This document shows positions 1 through 11,670 of a stretch of DNA of 64,000 nucleotides, piece by piece. This DNA comes from Adenophora triphylla var. japonica (taxonomy: Eukaryota; Streptophyta; Magnoliopsida; Asterales; Campanulaceae). The notes beneath the pieces were generated by a model, which searched no databases, was not told where the DNA came from, and was given only the letters and a program-made list of their open reading frames with translations. Every line of letters begins with the position of its first letter. The first letter of the stretch is position 1. The translations under genes were made by a program, and so were the position numbers. The stretch lies in NCBI GenBank assembly GCA_022495995.1, contig JAFEMH010002087.1, forward strand, positions 310,001-374,000. Direction: 5' to 3'.

Positions 1-130
1 TCCTGGCACGGAGGTCTTCCTTGTCTTCATTTATTGCTTTAGTATATACTGCTTAGCTTATTTGATTTGTTTTGCTTGAATGCCGGTATAAACTCCTGGG
101 AAGCTGAGGAAAATCATCTCGTACTATGCT

Positions 131-360
131 TAGGAAGATGACTCGCACATAGGTCGTAGGCGGTTTTGCCGCGTTAGCCGTTAGAGGCGTTGGGCTTACT
201 TCTTTGTCACCTTTCTATGACGAGGAAGATGACTCGTACATAGGTCGTTGGTGTTTTTGCCGCGTTAGCCGTTAGAGGCGTGGGGCTTACTTCTTTGTCA
301 CCTTTCTATGACGAGGAAGATGACTCGTACATAGGTCGTAGGTGTTTTTTGCCGCGTTGC
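131..360. repeat. Tandem repeat, about 91-bp unit, 2.5 copies
   Basis: The phrase GAAGATGACTCG recurs at about 134, 225 and 316, each time followed by CACATAGGTCG or TACATAGGTCG, a GTTTTTGCCGCGTTAGCC-type stretch and TTCTTTGTCACC. The period is about 91 bp. The last unit breaks off at about 360 where pseudogene-like sequence begins. No open frame runs through the repeat. Function unknown. Confidence 0.85.
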
Positions 361-399
361 TCAATTTCTTTGACGAGTTGCTAGGTTGCTCGCATGCGT

Positions 400-1240
400 G
401 TAAATATGCTGATCATTCATTGCACTATGATGTTGTCTTGAACTTAGTTTCACAGCAGTTGTGCCTGACAAAGTTGCTTGATCAACCGAGAAGCTCCAAC
501 TCAATTTTCTCACTCAGAAGTGAAAGATGCATGAGAGTTTACAATAGTGGTTTCCATCAATGGACGAGATTGATGACCAGCAGCTAAAAACCTCCTTTGC
601 TGTAATGTGTTCTTCTTGGTAATCAAGGTCCCGGAGCATTGTGAGCAGCTTTTCAATCATAGTCTGGCCGATAAGAGGTTTGAGTAAGATAAAACTGCAT
701 ATGTAATCAATAAGCTCCATGCGACCAAGCCGATCTCAGCAATTTTGTTCACCAGATCACCAAGAGATTCCAAACTTTGCAACCCACTTTCTGAGAGTAA
801 CTCAAGTGATGCATGTGATGGCCTCTGTTCAACTACGCTCTTCACGGATTGAGTAATATTTACTTCCTCAGCAACTTTCTCAAAGGAAAGCAACTTCTAC
901 AACAAGCCACGAATGGAATGCAGCATCTTCGAAGATTGGAGCTTAAGGTTCGAGAGCCTGTCAACCATTTTATTTCAATGAAATAACCAAGTATGTAGAT
1001 TGGCGGCAAGAGCTCCAATAAGGATCCCAGGTAGACAATGGTAGAACCATGAAAAAACTGGGAATAAATGACATGGTATCCAGCTTCCAATTCACAATGG
1101 AAGGAGATAGCCCTTTGATTCCTTTCATGCTACAGATGAGGTCTGCCAATTTCATGCATTGGTTTTTTGCAGCAAAGTATGATATATGTGTGATACTACA
1201 ATCATGGGTTGCAATCCCATATTTTAAATCATGCACTATT
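400..1240 (-). pseudogene. 3' part of a decayed host gene (possibly MED23-like)
   Basis: On the minus strand three overlapping stretches read like one conserved protein in different frames. The first, near 1236-985, contains LADLICSMKGI and LPLSTWDPYW. The second, near 975-725, contains SVVEQRPSHASLELLSESG. The third, near 720-540, contains LIGQTMIEKLLTMLRD and AKEVFSCWSSISSIDGNHYC. Frame changes near 980 and 722 and a TAG near 894 break the reading. The acidic-helical character and the SSISSIDGNHYCKL ending remind me of the large plant Mediator tail subunit MED23, but this is recall by eye. The other half of the locus lies beyond E1, from 24968, on the same strand. The identity is a guess; the pseudogene state is better supported. 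Confidence 0.45.
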
Positions 1241-1425
1241 CTGCAGCAAAGAAACTCAATACAAGCAATCTGATTTTATTTTTTAAGCATGGCATTAGTT
1301 TCCTTGGCATCATCCAGGTATGCATCTGATCAATGAATTAAGTATACTAATTCAAGTATATATTTTGTACAATAATGCCATCACAATATGTATATTGTAA
1401 ATAATGACAGTAGATATGGGAAGAG

Positions 1426-2992
1426 TGATAAGTGACTATTATATAGTCATTTATCCTAGATTTTATATACTTTTATATAGATAATACATCATTTCTCATT
1501 ACATTTTTAGTACTTTTTACTTACTTTTTCTATTTTATTAGATTTTACGCTTTTGGTATGTTTTATACATTTTAGACAGGTTTTTAGAGTCTTTCTATGA
1601 TCAAAAAGATACTTGGACACTTTGGTCCAAAAGGATGGAGGAGCACCAAGCAAATTGAACACACAAGCTGAAATCCAGGAGGAGCAGCCGTGCAGCAAAA
1701 TCTGGAGCGGCCGTGCATCATAGGCCATGACAGGCCATCTTTGGCCCCAAATCCATGGAGTGGCCGAGCAGTGAAGAGGCCTGGCCGTGCCAACCTCGGA
1801 GCGGCCGTGCAGCTAGTATCGGAGCGGCCGTGCAAGTCTTCCCAATTTAAATTCAATTCTGGCGCCAAGGATGCACGGCCGTGCAAAATCCTTGACACGG
1901 CCGTGCAAATCGTGACTGCAGATGTAAAGGCACCTTTTGATGGCACTTTCTTGAAGAGTCTCCTCCCAATTATAAATATGACCCTTGTAATCAGTCTTAT
2001 ATACCGAATTTTAGAGAGAAATTACTGATACTTCATAGTATAGAAAACACAAATACTTTCCAAAGAGATTTGAAGATCAAAGTTCATAGTTTGTTCTTGG
2101 AGTCACTTTGGAGAAAAGCAATAAAGTGAAGCATTATTTCCAGCATTTGCCTTCTATTTTCATCATAAGTTCTTCTTACTCTATCTCTTATTTTAATTGC
2201 TTATATGTTATAAATGGCTAGTGAGTAAATCCCCCTTATTCTTGGGGTTGGAAACTCAAAAGCATACATGTTCATCATCTAAAAATAAAAAGTCTTGTCT
2301 TCTATCTTCATCTAAACAATTTCTTTATGTTATTCTCTAAATGCCTTACATTTTGGAGACATCCAAATTGTATGATTCAGTCAATTGAGAGAAGTACCTA
2401 CCGGAGAATCTCGATTGACGGAACCATATAAAGAAACTGGGTTCCATTGATCACGAAAGTAGTTCAACGGCCTAGGGATGTTCCTTTAATGGAAAATATG
2501 TCGACTCTCGTTCTTAAAGGGTTCTTACTAATTATGGTCAGCTAGAGATAAGCCGGAACGTCCGTTTGTGAAAGGGCGGGGATAACGTAAACGGAAATCT
2601 CAAACAGTTAGAACATAATTAGTGAAGAATACAACACTACTTGCTTGACCGTGAGAAGTAGTGCAAGCCGAACGTATCATCCTTGCTTTTTATGAAAATC
2701 TTTATCTCTAAGACAATGACGATTTGATGAACAAGATTATGTGTATGATTTCCAATCCCGAGAATGCTTCGTTTTATAAGAGTTTAATTAAAGTATTTTC
2801 TGTTTATGTTCTTTCTATTTTCTAAAAACAAACTTTATCTCTCCCCCCCAATCTTTTCTATAATTTCTAAAGACAAAAATATTCCCTAAGTAAACCCTGT
2901 CTCTGTGGGATCGACTCGTACTTGCACCCGCTATATTACAATAGCCCGTGCGCTTGCGGATATAAAATAAACCGTTATGTTTTGACCGAACA
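1426..2992 (+). repeat. E1 5' LTR (1567 bp)
   Basis: The repeat starts TGATAAGTGACT and ends GACCGAACA, and is almost identical to 23398-24962. It carries a cluster of about eight CGGCCGTGCA-type motifs between 1682 and 1907, including the perfect 14-bp palindrome TGCACGGCCGTGCA at 1872-1885. A TATAAATA-like box (about 1971) follows the cluster, so the cluster lies in U3. Short open frames across the cluster are by-products of its GC content. Confidence 0.95.
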
Positions 2993-2998
2993 AGTTTT

Positions 2999-3016
2999 TG
3001 GCGCCATTGCCAGGGA
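2999..3016 (+). promoter_or_regulatory. E1 primer binding site (tRNA-Asp type)
   Basis: TGGCGCCATTGCCAGGGA lies six bases after the LTR end. The tRNA-Asp primer site usual in Athila-type elements is TGGCGCCGTTGCCGGGGA, so two positions differ here. Assignment rests on that family knowledge. Confidence 0.8.
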
Positions 3017-3145
3017 CAACGGTTTACTTTTTTATTTTTGTCTTTACTACATAATTTTTAGTTTTTATTTTGTTCTTACTATTTTGCTTTCTCTTCCAAT
3101 AAATTGTTGCGTTTAATCTCTCTTCAAGTGTTTTTCTCTCAGTGC

Positions 3146-4687
3146 ATGAAACGGACTCGGACATACCTTGACAACTTTGATCTAGAACCCGAAAGAAGCT
3201 TTCACGAGAGATTAAGAAGATTTAGAGAGACCTTAAAGAAACATATGGAAGGAGAACCGCAAACACCGGCTAGGACCCTACGGGACTTTGTTAATCCAAG
3301 TACCCCGGGAACTAGATCCCCTATTGTTGTGCCGAATGCCGAAGCGGCACACTTTAAAATAAAGCCGCAGCTATTGCATATGGTTATGAACAACCAATAT
3401 AGCGGCACCGCTTTCGAAGATCCCCATCTCCACATCCAAACATTCCTTGAATATTGTGATACCACACGTATTCAAAATGTTACGTCGGAAGCGATTCAGA
3501 TACGCCTTTTTCCTTTCTCTCTTAAGGATAAGGCGAAACAGTGGTTAATTTCAGTCCCACCCAACTCTTTTACAACTTGGGACCAAATTCAAGCAGCATT
3601 CCTTAGACGTTTCTTCCCTCCGAGCAAGACCGCTCAAATTCGGACGAAGATTACAAATTTTAGCCAACAGGAAGCGAATCACTGTATGACGCTTGGGAGC
3701 GATTCAAAGAGCTCCTAAGGATGTGCCCTCACCACGGGCTTGAAAAGTGGTTAATTGTGCACACTTTCTATAATGGTCTAACATATAGAACAAGGGAGAC
3801 AATTGATGCCGCCGCAGGAGGTGCACTAATGAATAAGACGGTGGATGAAGCATACGACTTGATAGAAAGCATAGCCCTGAATCACTATCAATGGTTCAAT
3901 GAGAGGGAACAACCGCAGGGGATTCCAGGTAAGTACAATATTGATGTCATTACTACCTTGTCTTCTAAAGTTGATATGCTTCTTAAAAAGTTTGAAAACT
4001 TTAATGTAAATCTCGTGGCCAATATTAATGTTGTTTGTGAACTATGTGGGTCAAACTCACATAGTACAGAATGTTGTGAATTGCTTGACACTACTTCTAG
4101 TGATCAAGTAGACTTTGTTAAATCTTATGGGTAAAAGGGTGGTATGTATTCAAACACATACAATCCCGAGTGGAGAAATCACTCAAATTTTTCCTATAAG
4201 AATAACAATATTTTAAACCCACAACCTTCTACACAACCACCGGGATTCACACAAAAGAATTTCAATGGCAATTCTAGTGCTTTCCCTCCCCCTAAGTCTA
4301 AATTGGATCTTATTATGGATTTTATTGTTGAAAGTAAGAACGAACAAGAAAAGACCAATAATGAGTTAAGGGAATCCATTAAGTTGTTGAATGCTAGGTT
4401 TGATAATTTAGCCGCCCACAATAGAATGCTTGAAAATCAACAAGCTCAACAAGCCGGTACCTCGCATAGACCACAAGGAAGTTTTCCCGGTCAATCGCAA
4501 AGGCCCGATGAGCATGTTAGTGCGATAGAAACTAGGAGTGGAAAAGAAATTGTAGATCCCCTTCCTAAGAAAAATATCAAACCAAATAAGGAGAACGTTA
4601 GTCCGACCCCACAGATGTTTGAGACTAATGAAAATGGGACAGAATCCCATAAGATTTCTAGAAATTTTGACCCTCTAATACCATACC
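3146..4687 (+). pseudogene. gag: E1 gag, frameshifted and interrupted by a stop and by E2
   Basis: This is the nucleocapsid-type structural protein of a Ty3/gypsy element. The retrotransposon gag domain is plain: LRDFVNPSTPGTRSP, then KDKAKQWLISVPPNSFTTWD and FLRRFFPPSKTAQIRTKI, typical of Athila. A one-base shift near 3670 moves the reading into the frame that continues with MCPHHGLEKW and AAGGALMNKTVDEAYDL. A TAA at 4132-4134 breaks this second frame, which then stays open through 4687. A later ATG at 3146 fits the family better than the upstream ATG at 3104. E2 inserts after codon PRO-TYR at 4687; the same frame resumes at 20953 without loss. Confidence 0.9.
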
Positions 4688-6414
4688 TGTAAGTACCCAA
4701 ATCTGGCTCATGCCTTCCGGTTAAATTTCCCGACAATTTCGGTAAGTTTCTCGGTAATTCCCCGGACCTTCCTAGTGTTCCGGAAATATTCTGGAACTGT
4801 TCCAAAACAATTAAGGGATGAAGGGGAAGCTTCCTAATTAAGAAACACGTTTTTCTTAATTAGGAAATGTTCTAGAATTTGCCACCTTGCATGATTCTAG
4901 AAACATGCTGAGTCACAAGGGATAATGCCGCACGGCTGCATTAGCCAAGGACCTCTAGCCGCACGGCCTCATTAGCTATTTTCAGAACGCCTATAAATAG
5001 AGCCCTCCTCTACCCATTTTTCACACACAATATCATCAACCATTACACAATACACAATACTCAAGCAAATGCTGCGAAGTTAGGAAGCCAAAAGGGTGCC
5101 AAGAAGCCTCCTCCCTCCTCCTTGAAGATCTAGAAGTTGGTCCTTCCACCTAGCTCCACCCAAAGAAGAAGAGGCCACCATTGGTAACCTCTCACTCCCT
5201 AAACTTGCATCCTAATTGCTCTATATGATTTAATTACTCATTGCATTTCATATATTGTTATTATCTTTGCTTGGGACTTGGCATTCATAGTTAAAGATCA
5301 TATCTTTATACCTCCTTTCCCCCTTTTGCATGCATTAGGCATCTCTTGCCATTAAATATGTAATCTTTTGAATCAAAGGTGCATCCTTTGCACCTAAAAA
5401 CCCTATTTTTTACATAAAAATGCCACCTTCATGCATCATTTGCACATAAAAATCCAATCTTTATGATAAAAATGCATCCTTTGCACATGAAATCCTTTTT
5501 CAAGCATCCTTTGCATTAAAGATCATATCTTTATCCTAAATTAGCATCCCTTGCTTCTTAAAAATGAAATCTTCATGCATCCCTTGCATATTTAAATCCC
5601 AATTTCTTCATAAAAATGCATCTTTTGCATAAAAATCATGTCTTTATGCATCCTTTGCAAATAAAGATCACTTCTTTAAATCAAATGCATCCTTTGCAAC
5701 CCAGAATGTCATCTTTTCACTAAAAATGTCATTTTTACATGCATTCCCCCATGTCCCCATTAGCAACCTTGGAACAGACCGGTGTAAAAGATCCTATCTT
5801 TACATCGTTTCTTCCATAAAAGGTTTCATAATTTCTTTAGAAAGGGACAACCTTGAACCCTATATCTCCGATTATCACTTAAGACGAGTATGAAGCATCT
5901 ATATGAGCTCGACCGTCTTAAAGTGTAGGATTGATGGGCTAAGGACATTCCTTCCTAAAGAACCTCATTTTGTGACTATAAAAGGGAGTCATTCTCTCGA
6001 TCACGCAAGTCCCGAGGTTAAAAATGCGATGATCACAAGTCCAAGATGAGGACGGGATCATAATCTCGAATACATAAAATTCCAAGGAATCCCGAGCGAC
6101 AACCAATAAATGGTTTGTACGTCCGGAAGACAACTTGGGACATTTCCCCCCCTTATTTTCAAACACATGCACACAAGAAAGCACGCAAGCAAGCACGATT
6201 AATGAAATATTGGGAGACTTGCTCCGGCAAGGCACCTTGGGTGAACGATGATCCGTTCTTCCCAAGGGGTAACTTAACCTCCGAACCCATAAAACTTTTT
6301 TTCAAAGTTTTGAGGTAATAAAAATGGCGTGGCGACTCCGTTTTTCAAATTAAACCGGATGTCTTCAAACTCGCGTGAATTTCCAATACACAAAATTTGG
6401 GGCACACATTCACA
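4688..6414 (+). repeat. E2 5' LTR (1727 bp)
   Basis: It runs from TGTAAGTACCC to CACATTCACA and matches 19221-20947. Two copies of GCCGCACGGC (4927-4936, 4958-4967) lie about 20-50 bp before a CTATAAATAG box (about 4990), so they are in the core promoter. From about 5335 to 5720 the LTR holds an irregular series of GCATCCTTTGCA-like words separated by AT-rich spacers. Confidence 0.95.
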
Positions 6415-6417
6415 GTT

Positions 6418-6435
6418 TGGCGACTCCGCTGGGGA
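6418..6435 (+). promoter_or_regulatory. E2 primer binding site (tRNA-Arg type)
   Basis: TGGCGACTCCGCTGGGGA follows the LTR after a three-base spacer. This is the primer-site type usual in Ogre/Tat elements. E3 has the same site with one difference. Confidence 0.8.
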
Positions 6436-8105
6436 TATCCCAAAGGAGAAAAGCTTTTATTTTCAAAACAAAAATCGATACTAGGTATATAGGTGGAAAC
6501 CACTTAACCTTCCTGTATCGCTCCCTAACCGGGGGCTTGGGATAACCGGTGGTTTAACAATCCCACGTACCAGTATCCCTTTTCGAAATTTTTTTTTGAA
6601 AAAAATAATGAAAGAAAGCTTTTTCCTTTGAGCGGGTTAGACTCCCGTCGCTGATTTCATTAATCTTGCTTGCTTTCTTTACCTTGCATTGCATCATTTG
6701 CATCTCGGAATCTGTGCATACTTTGAACGGGAAACAACCCGAAAATAGCAAAGGAGTGGAACCTGGAAAATTGATCCATGCAGTCGTACGGCTTAATCCT
6801 CCCTGGATTCTGACCGGACGGCCTCAGTGGCAATTCCACCAGGAAAAATTATGGTTAATCTGGCAGTCCTAGCAGCTTGGGGCTACTCAGCTCCATGACT
6901 GACTGGGGCTCCCAGAAAATTTACGTGCTTAACTGTTGCATTCTCCCCATCCCGAAAAATTAATCCTTTAAAACACATTTATGAAAATCTCTGTTTTAAC
7001 TCAAAAAGGAACATTTTTAGGAGACCGCACACTACGCGCACCTGATAAATCCTATACACTTTGCACGCACGTCCTTCAAACCCGGGGTGGTTCCAGCTGC
7101 AGTCACGGACAGCCTTACGATGCTCCCGGGCGCGCACGGAATCATTCCAACCTCCCTATGGCAGCCAGTGTCGACCAATGCACAGTCCGTGTCACACGTT
7201 TCAAAAAACCATGACTTTTGGTTGGTTTTTGGTCTAGTCCGTGTCATATAGCCCAGTTGCATACCCTCGTAAAGGTCAAGCCTTAGTTCATAACGGAAGT
7301 CAAGGTCCTTCGCTCAAAGCGGAACTCTGCCAAAATTCCGACAAGGAAAAATTGGTAGGATCTTGACTCCGACATTGACTTTGACCTTGACCCGCACGGA
7401 ATGCGTAAGAGTCGAGACCGAGTCTTTGCCAATAAATCAAAAGATCTTTCGCCCAAGCGAAGCTCTGTCAAAATTCCGATAAGGAAAAAATTGGCAAGAT
7501 CTTGACTCGGCATTGACTTCGATTCTGACTCACGCACTGCGTATGCAACGAAGTTCAATGTGACACTGTGTCATCCGGCTTTTACCGCCCGACCCATGCC
7601 TATTATCTTCTCGGACATTACCGAAAGTCAAAACGTCATTCGCTCAAGCGAAACTCTGCCAAAATTTCGTTAAGGCAGAAAGACGAGACTTTCCCGGTAT
7701 TGCCTTGACCATAATTCGCATCGCTCGTGCGTTGAAAGTTCCTATGACCCGCTAGACCCGTTAGGAGCGTTCTTTACTCTCGGTCGGTGGGATCCGCGTG
7801 CCCTATAGGACCCTCGCCCGGGGCTGTCCACCCTGGGAGGTCGAAATACAGGTGGAATACGAGGGGCTTATAGACGTAGTGACGGAACCCACTGATCCAG
7901 GATCTAGAGTAGTTGCGAAAAAGAAGGGCAAATTCCCTTTTCCAACCAAATAGATATTAATAAAAGACACTGTTTTAAGTAAACTGGAAGATTCTAATTT
8001 GCATATTGCCTGAGCCTTCAGCCTAAACACCTACCCCGAGTCTAAACCTTTCCTATCCCTTTCCCGCAGCGAGAAAGAAGTGGGTGAGAACACCGGGTCA
8101 GCGAC
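6436..8105 (+). other. E2 untranslated leader
   Basis: No convincing coding region. The first 150 bases match the E3 leader in reverse complement (41700-41874), including GGTATATAGGTGGAAACCA and GGGGCTTGGGATAA. Between 7300 and 7700 a block of about 55 bp recurs three times; its core is CTCTGCCAAAATTCCG followed by AAGGAAAAA and a GATCTTGACT-like end (near 7325, 7457 and, weaker, 7647). The leader probably carries packaging signals, which is an inference. Confidence 0.7.
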
Positions 8106-9382
8106 TTGTTAGCGCAAAATTCTCAGACAGTTCGCCAGAATCCTCAGTTTTGTCAGCTTTCCAGTGTCAAAATGTCCAACATGTTAATCAACAATGGTAA
8201 TAACCAAATGGTCGGAGAAGCCATCCCGGTTCAGCCCAAGCCCCACATCTGGTATGATGTATGCGACTGTGAGGACTGTCTGGAGTATGAGTATCAAGAA
8301 TGGATTAATGAAGACGCTCCTTCAAGAAAGAAGAAGAAGAAAAAGTCCACGCAGCAGAAATTAAAGGAAAGGTATGAAGCCGGGGACAAGAGCGTGGGAA
8401 CTTTAGGGGAGCCTTCAGGCAAATTTGACTACTACGTCAGTTATGCAAAAGAATCTGCCAAGGAACCCATCATTCAAAGCACAGTCCAGCCTGACACCCA
8501 TGTGGACAGTGACCCTCTTGAAGCAGAAAGTGCTGAATTTGTGGCCATCGTGAAATTCATTGAGAAGCTAGAAGATCTAGAAGCAAAATACAGAAAGCCT
8601 ATTGAATACGTAGCCAGTCAAGGGAGAATTAAGATCCCTTCTGAAGAAGACTTCATCAGCATTATCCAGGCCAACCCTCCTGTTGGCTATACTGACAAGG
8701 TCGTGGTGTCCAAGATCAGTAAAGAGAAAATGAGTTATCAGCAGTGCATTGACAAGATGAGTCAGACTCTTCGGTCAATGAGTCCAATGTCACTGACGAG
8801 CTCGCCGAGAGATTGCATCAAGCTACTCTAGCTCCCCTCACCATCTTTCCACGGTACCGGCCTGTCAATGATTTCCGGCAAGTTTTTGATCAATTTGAAG
8901 TCTCCAACTTTCTGAAGAATGCTGACAAGACTGCTACTCCCCAGGGCAACAACAAGAAGGAGTGAGATCCCGGTCCAACCCTTGTCAAATACCCTCGAGT
9001 CAATAAGTAGTGTAGGGTCTAGAGTCAGTCGAATCAGGAATCTTTGAATTCCAGTCCTCTGAGTCATCCAAAGGCCTCACGCCTCACGCCTGAGGACTAT
9101 CAAAATGTAATCGATGTCATCTTTCCCCTTATTTTGAATGAAATGACAGATCTTTCTGAGTATCCTCTTATTGCCAACTTAATAAATGATAAATTAACTC
9201 AAAACTTAACAACAGTTAATAATGAATCATTTGAACAAGATGCAAACACACTAAATGAACAATACATTAAAGAAATCTTTAAGCGGGTTTCGAGAAAAAG
9301 AGGAAAACCGGGCCCAAGTCAAGCCGAGGAGGTTTTGACAAGTGTGAACTTGGGTACTATCGAGGAACCTAAAGAGACATAG
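8106..9382 (+). pseudogene. E2 pre-pol coding region, unknown CDC/CLE motif protein
   Basis: An open frame at 8106-8831 (241 codons) and another at 9044-9382 (112 codons) are separated by stops. The first has HIWYDVCDCEDCLEYEYQEW followed by INEDAP, then a run of lysines (RKKKKKK). E3 encodes a close relative (HIWLDICDCPDCLERDYQDW, 37560-37480 minus), so the protein is shared by both Tat elements. The second ends with TSVNLGTIEEPKET, the usual run-in to the Tat reverse transcriptase, and stops just before it at 9382. No protease DSG/DTG motif and no gag domain are present. Function of the CDC protein is unknown. Confidence 0.65.
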
Positions 9383-10560
9383 ATTGGAAACTTCTTCCAG
9401 GGGGTTGAACGGGACGGCCCGATCGATCCGCTCGTAGAATACGTCGACGTGTTTGCATGGTCATACGGGATATGCGGGGCTAGACAGGTTCGATAGTAGA
9501 GCACGTAATCCCTCTAGCACCGATGCTAAGCCGCAAAGTAGAAATTGAGGAAGATCAAGCCAGAATGGTCTCTACAGGTCAAAAAAGAGATTGAGAATCT
9601 ACTGCGGGTAGGATTCATCAGAGTCATCGAATATCCGACATGGTTGTCCAATATTGTGACCGTAACCAAAGCCAATGGGAAGGTGCGCTGCTGTGTGGAT
9701 TTCCGAGATCTGAACAAGGCCACCCCCAAAGACGATTACCCTTTGCCAAACATAGACATCCTGGTGGACTCCACTGCCAACTACGAAGTCAAATCCTTCG
9801 TTGATGGTTTTGCAGGCTACAACCGGATCAAGATGGCCGAAGAAGACCAAGAAAAGACGGCCTTCACCACACCGTGGGAAACTTCTTGCTATACGTTGAT
9901 GCCATTTGGGCTTAAGAACGCCGGGGCTACTTACCAAAGGGCAACGACCGCGCTTTTCATGACATGATCCACAAGGAGATTGAGGTCTATGTAGACGACA
10001 TGATAATCCACTCCAAAGGCGAGGATGGGCAGCACTTTGTTGACTGCGGAAGTTCTTTGAGAGGCCGAGACAACATTCCATGAGACTAAACCTGCTAAAT
10101 GCACCTTCGGAGTGACAAGGGGAAAAGTGCTTGGGTATATGGTCACGGAGCGAGGTATCGAAGTTGACCCCCAAAAGATCAAAGCCATTATGGACATGAG
10201 GCCACCTCGAACCCGCACGTAAGTCAAGAGCTTTATGGGGAAGTTGCAGATACATCGGCCATTTCGTCAATCGGTTGACCACTATGTGCGAGCCCATCTT
10301 CAAGCTCATGAAGAAGAATGTAGACACGTAATGGACCGAAGAATGCCAGACGCTTTCGATCGTATCAAGGCGTACTTAGTACATCCTCCGGTGCTATGCC
10401 CCCACATAGACGTAAACCTCTTCTTCTCGCTTCTATCTCACCGTCACCGATACGACGGTTGGGGCTATGCTTGCTCGGGAGAAGAAAGACTCTCGGGTAG
10501 AGAATGCCATTTACTTTGTCAGGAAGGCTGCAGGAAGTGAGCTCAATTACTCGGCATGTG
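9383..10560 (+). pseudogene. pol: E2 reverse transcriptase, several frameshifts
   Basis: The enzyme would copy element RNA to DNA. Motifs are seen in order: KPEWSLQVKKEIENLL, VDFRDLNKATPKDDYPLPNI, SFVDGFAGYNRIKMAEED, TPWETSCYTLMPFGLKNAGA, then YVDDMIIHSK at 9988 in another frame. A one-base loss near 9956 (run TTTCATG) causes the shift. Further shifts fall near 10045, 10110 and 10215-10240, where VTRGKVLGYMVTERGIEVDP is still readable. The catalytic aspartates themselves are kept, but the protein cannot be made in one piece. An in-frame stop at 9382 also separates it from its run-in. Confidence 0.92.
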
Positions 10561-11670
10561 AAAAGACCTGTGCAAGGGCAGACTGCTGGGTAGTCGGTAA
10601 GTTGAAGCATTATATGCAAGCCCACCCTGTGAATTTGGTCTCGAAAATGGACCCCATCAAATACATCTTTGATAAGCCTTCCCTCTCGATGCGTCTAGCA
10701 AAGTGGTCCTTCTTCTTGGCAGAGTACGACATCAACTATGTGACCAGAAAGGCCATCAAGGGTCAAGCGTTGTCAGACCACCTGGCGAACTTCCCCAGTA
10801 ATGAGGACAGAGGGCCTGAACCCCAATTCCCAGATGAAGGGATCTTCGCAGTTGAGCCCGAGAATCGATGGCAATTATTCTTTGACGGAGCCGCTAACAA
10901 AAGAGGAAATGGCGTAGGGATGCTACTGGTCGATCCGAAAGATGAGCATACACCCATAGCCCTCAAGTTGAACTTCCCTGCCACGAACAATGTCACCGAG
11001 TACGAAGCCTGCATTGCTGGTTTGGAAGCTGCCTTAGAAAGGAATGTCAAGGAGCTTGAAGTTTATGGAGACTCAGCCCTGATCATCAACCAGGTCTCCA
11101 ACAAATGGAAGACTGTGGACCCTAATCTTCAGCGGTATCATGCCCATATGGAGGAGTTGACTGGACAGTTCAGAGAAGTGACCTTCCACTACTTGCCAAG
11201 GGAAAAGAACAGATTCGCAGATGCCCTAGCTACTCTAGCCTCACTGGTAGAGATCCCCGAGGGAAAAGCCATAAAACCCTTCAGAGTGGGTAGAAGAGAA
11301 GCCCCAGCTTTCTGTTGTGAAGTAGACCTGGGACCCGAGCCTATCAAGGAACCGTGGTACAATCAAATTTACCAGTTCCTCAAGGATGGAGAATCAACTT
11401 TCAAAGATGAAGAAGGTAGACCAAAAGAAGGTGTCAGAGCCAAGAGCTTGCAAGCCCTGAAAAGGTTGGCCTCCCATTATGTCATTCTAGGAGGCAACCT
11501 GTACAAAAAGCGGTACCAAGGACCACTCCTCTTGTGCGTCACTCAAGAAAGGGCCAAAGAGTTGATGACCGAAGTCCACAATGGTCCCTGCGGTCCTCAT
11601 ATGAATGCCAGAGCCCTGATGCAAGTCATCCTCAGAATGGGTTACTACTGGATTTCCATGGAAAGCATCG
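10467..11670 (+). pseudogene. pol: E2 RNase H plus second (archaeal-type) RNase H and start of integrase
   Basis: One long open frame. The RT-linked RNase H is represented by NAIYFVRKAAGSELNY, HYMQAHPVNLVSKMDPIKYI and ITYVTRKAIKGQALSDHLA-like sequence (to about 10790). A second RNase H follows at about 10870-11250 with acidic residues in WQLFFDGAANKRGNGVGMLL, NNVTEYEACIAGLEAAL, LEVYGDSALIINQV and NRFADALATLA. A tandem pair of RNase H domains is characteristic of Tat. The integrase zinc-binding half begins at TEVHNGPCGPHMNARAL, and near 11664 a frameshift moves it to the next frame. Confidence 0.92.

Noticed and set aside
1507..2028. Open frames on both strands across the E1 LTR (and the same at 23479-24000)
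   Set aside because: They follow the GC-rich CGGCCG cluster in U3, occur in both LTRs in both strands, and show no domain.
7283..7558. Minus-strand 91-codon frame in the E2 leader
   Set aside because: It is a reading of the ~55-bp leader repeats and has no homologue in the E3 leader.
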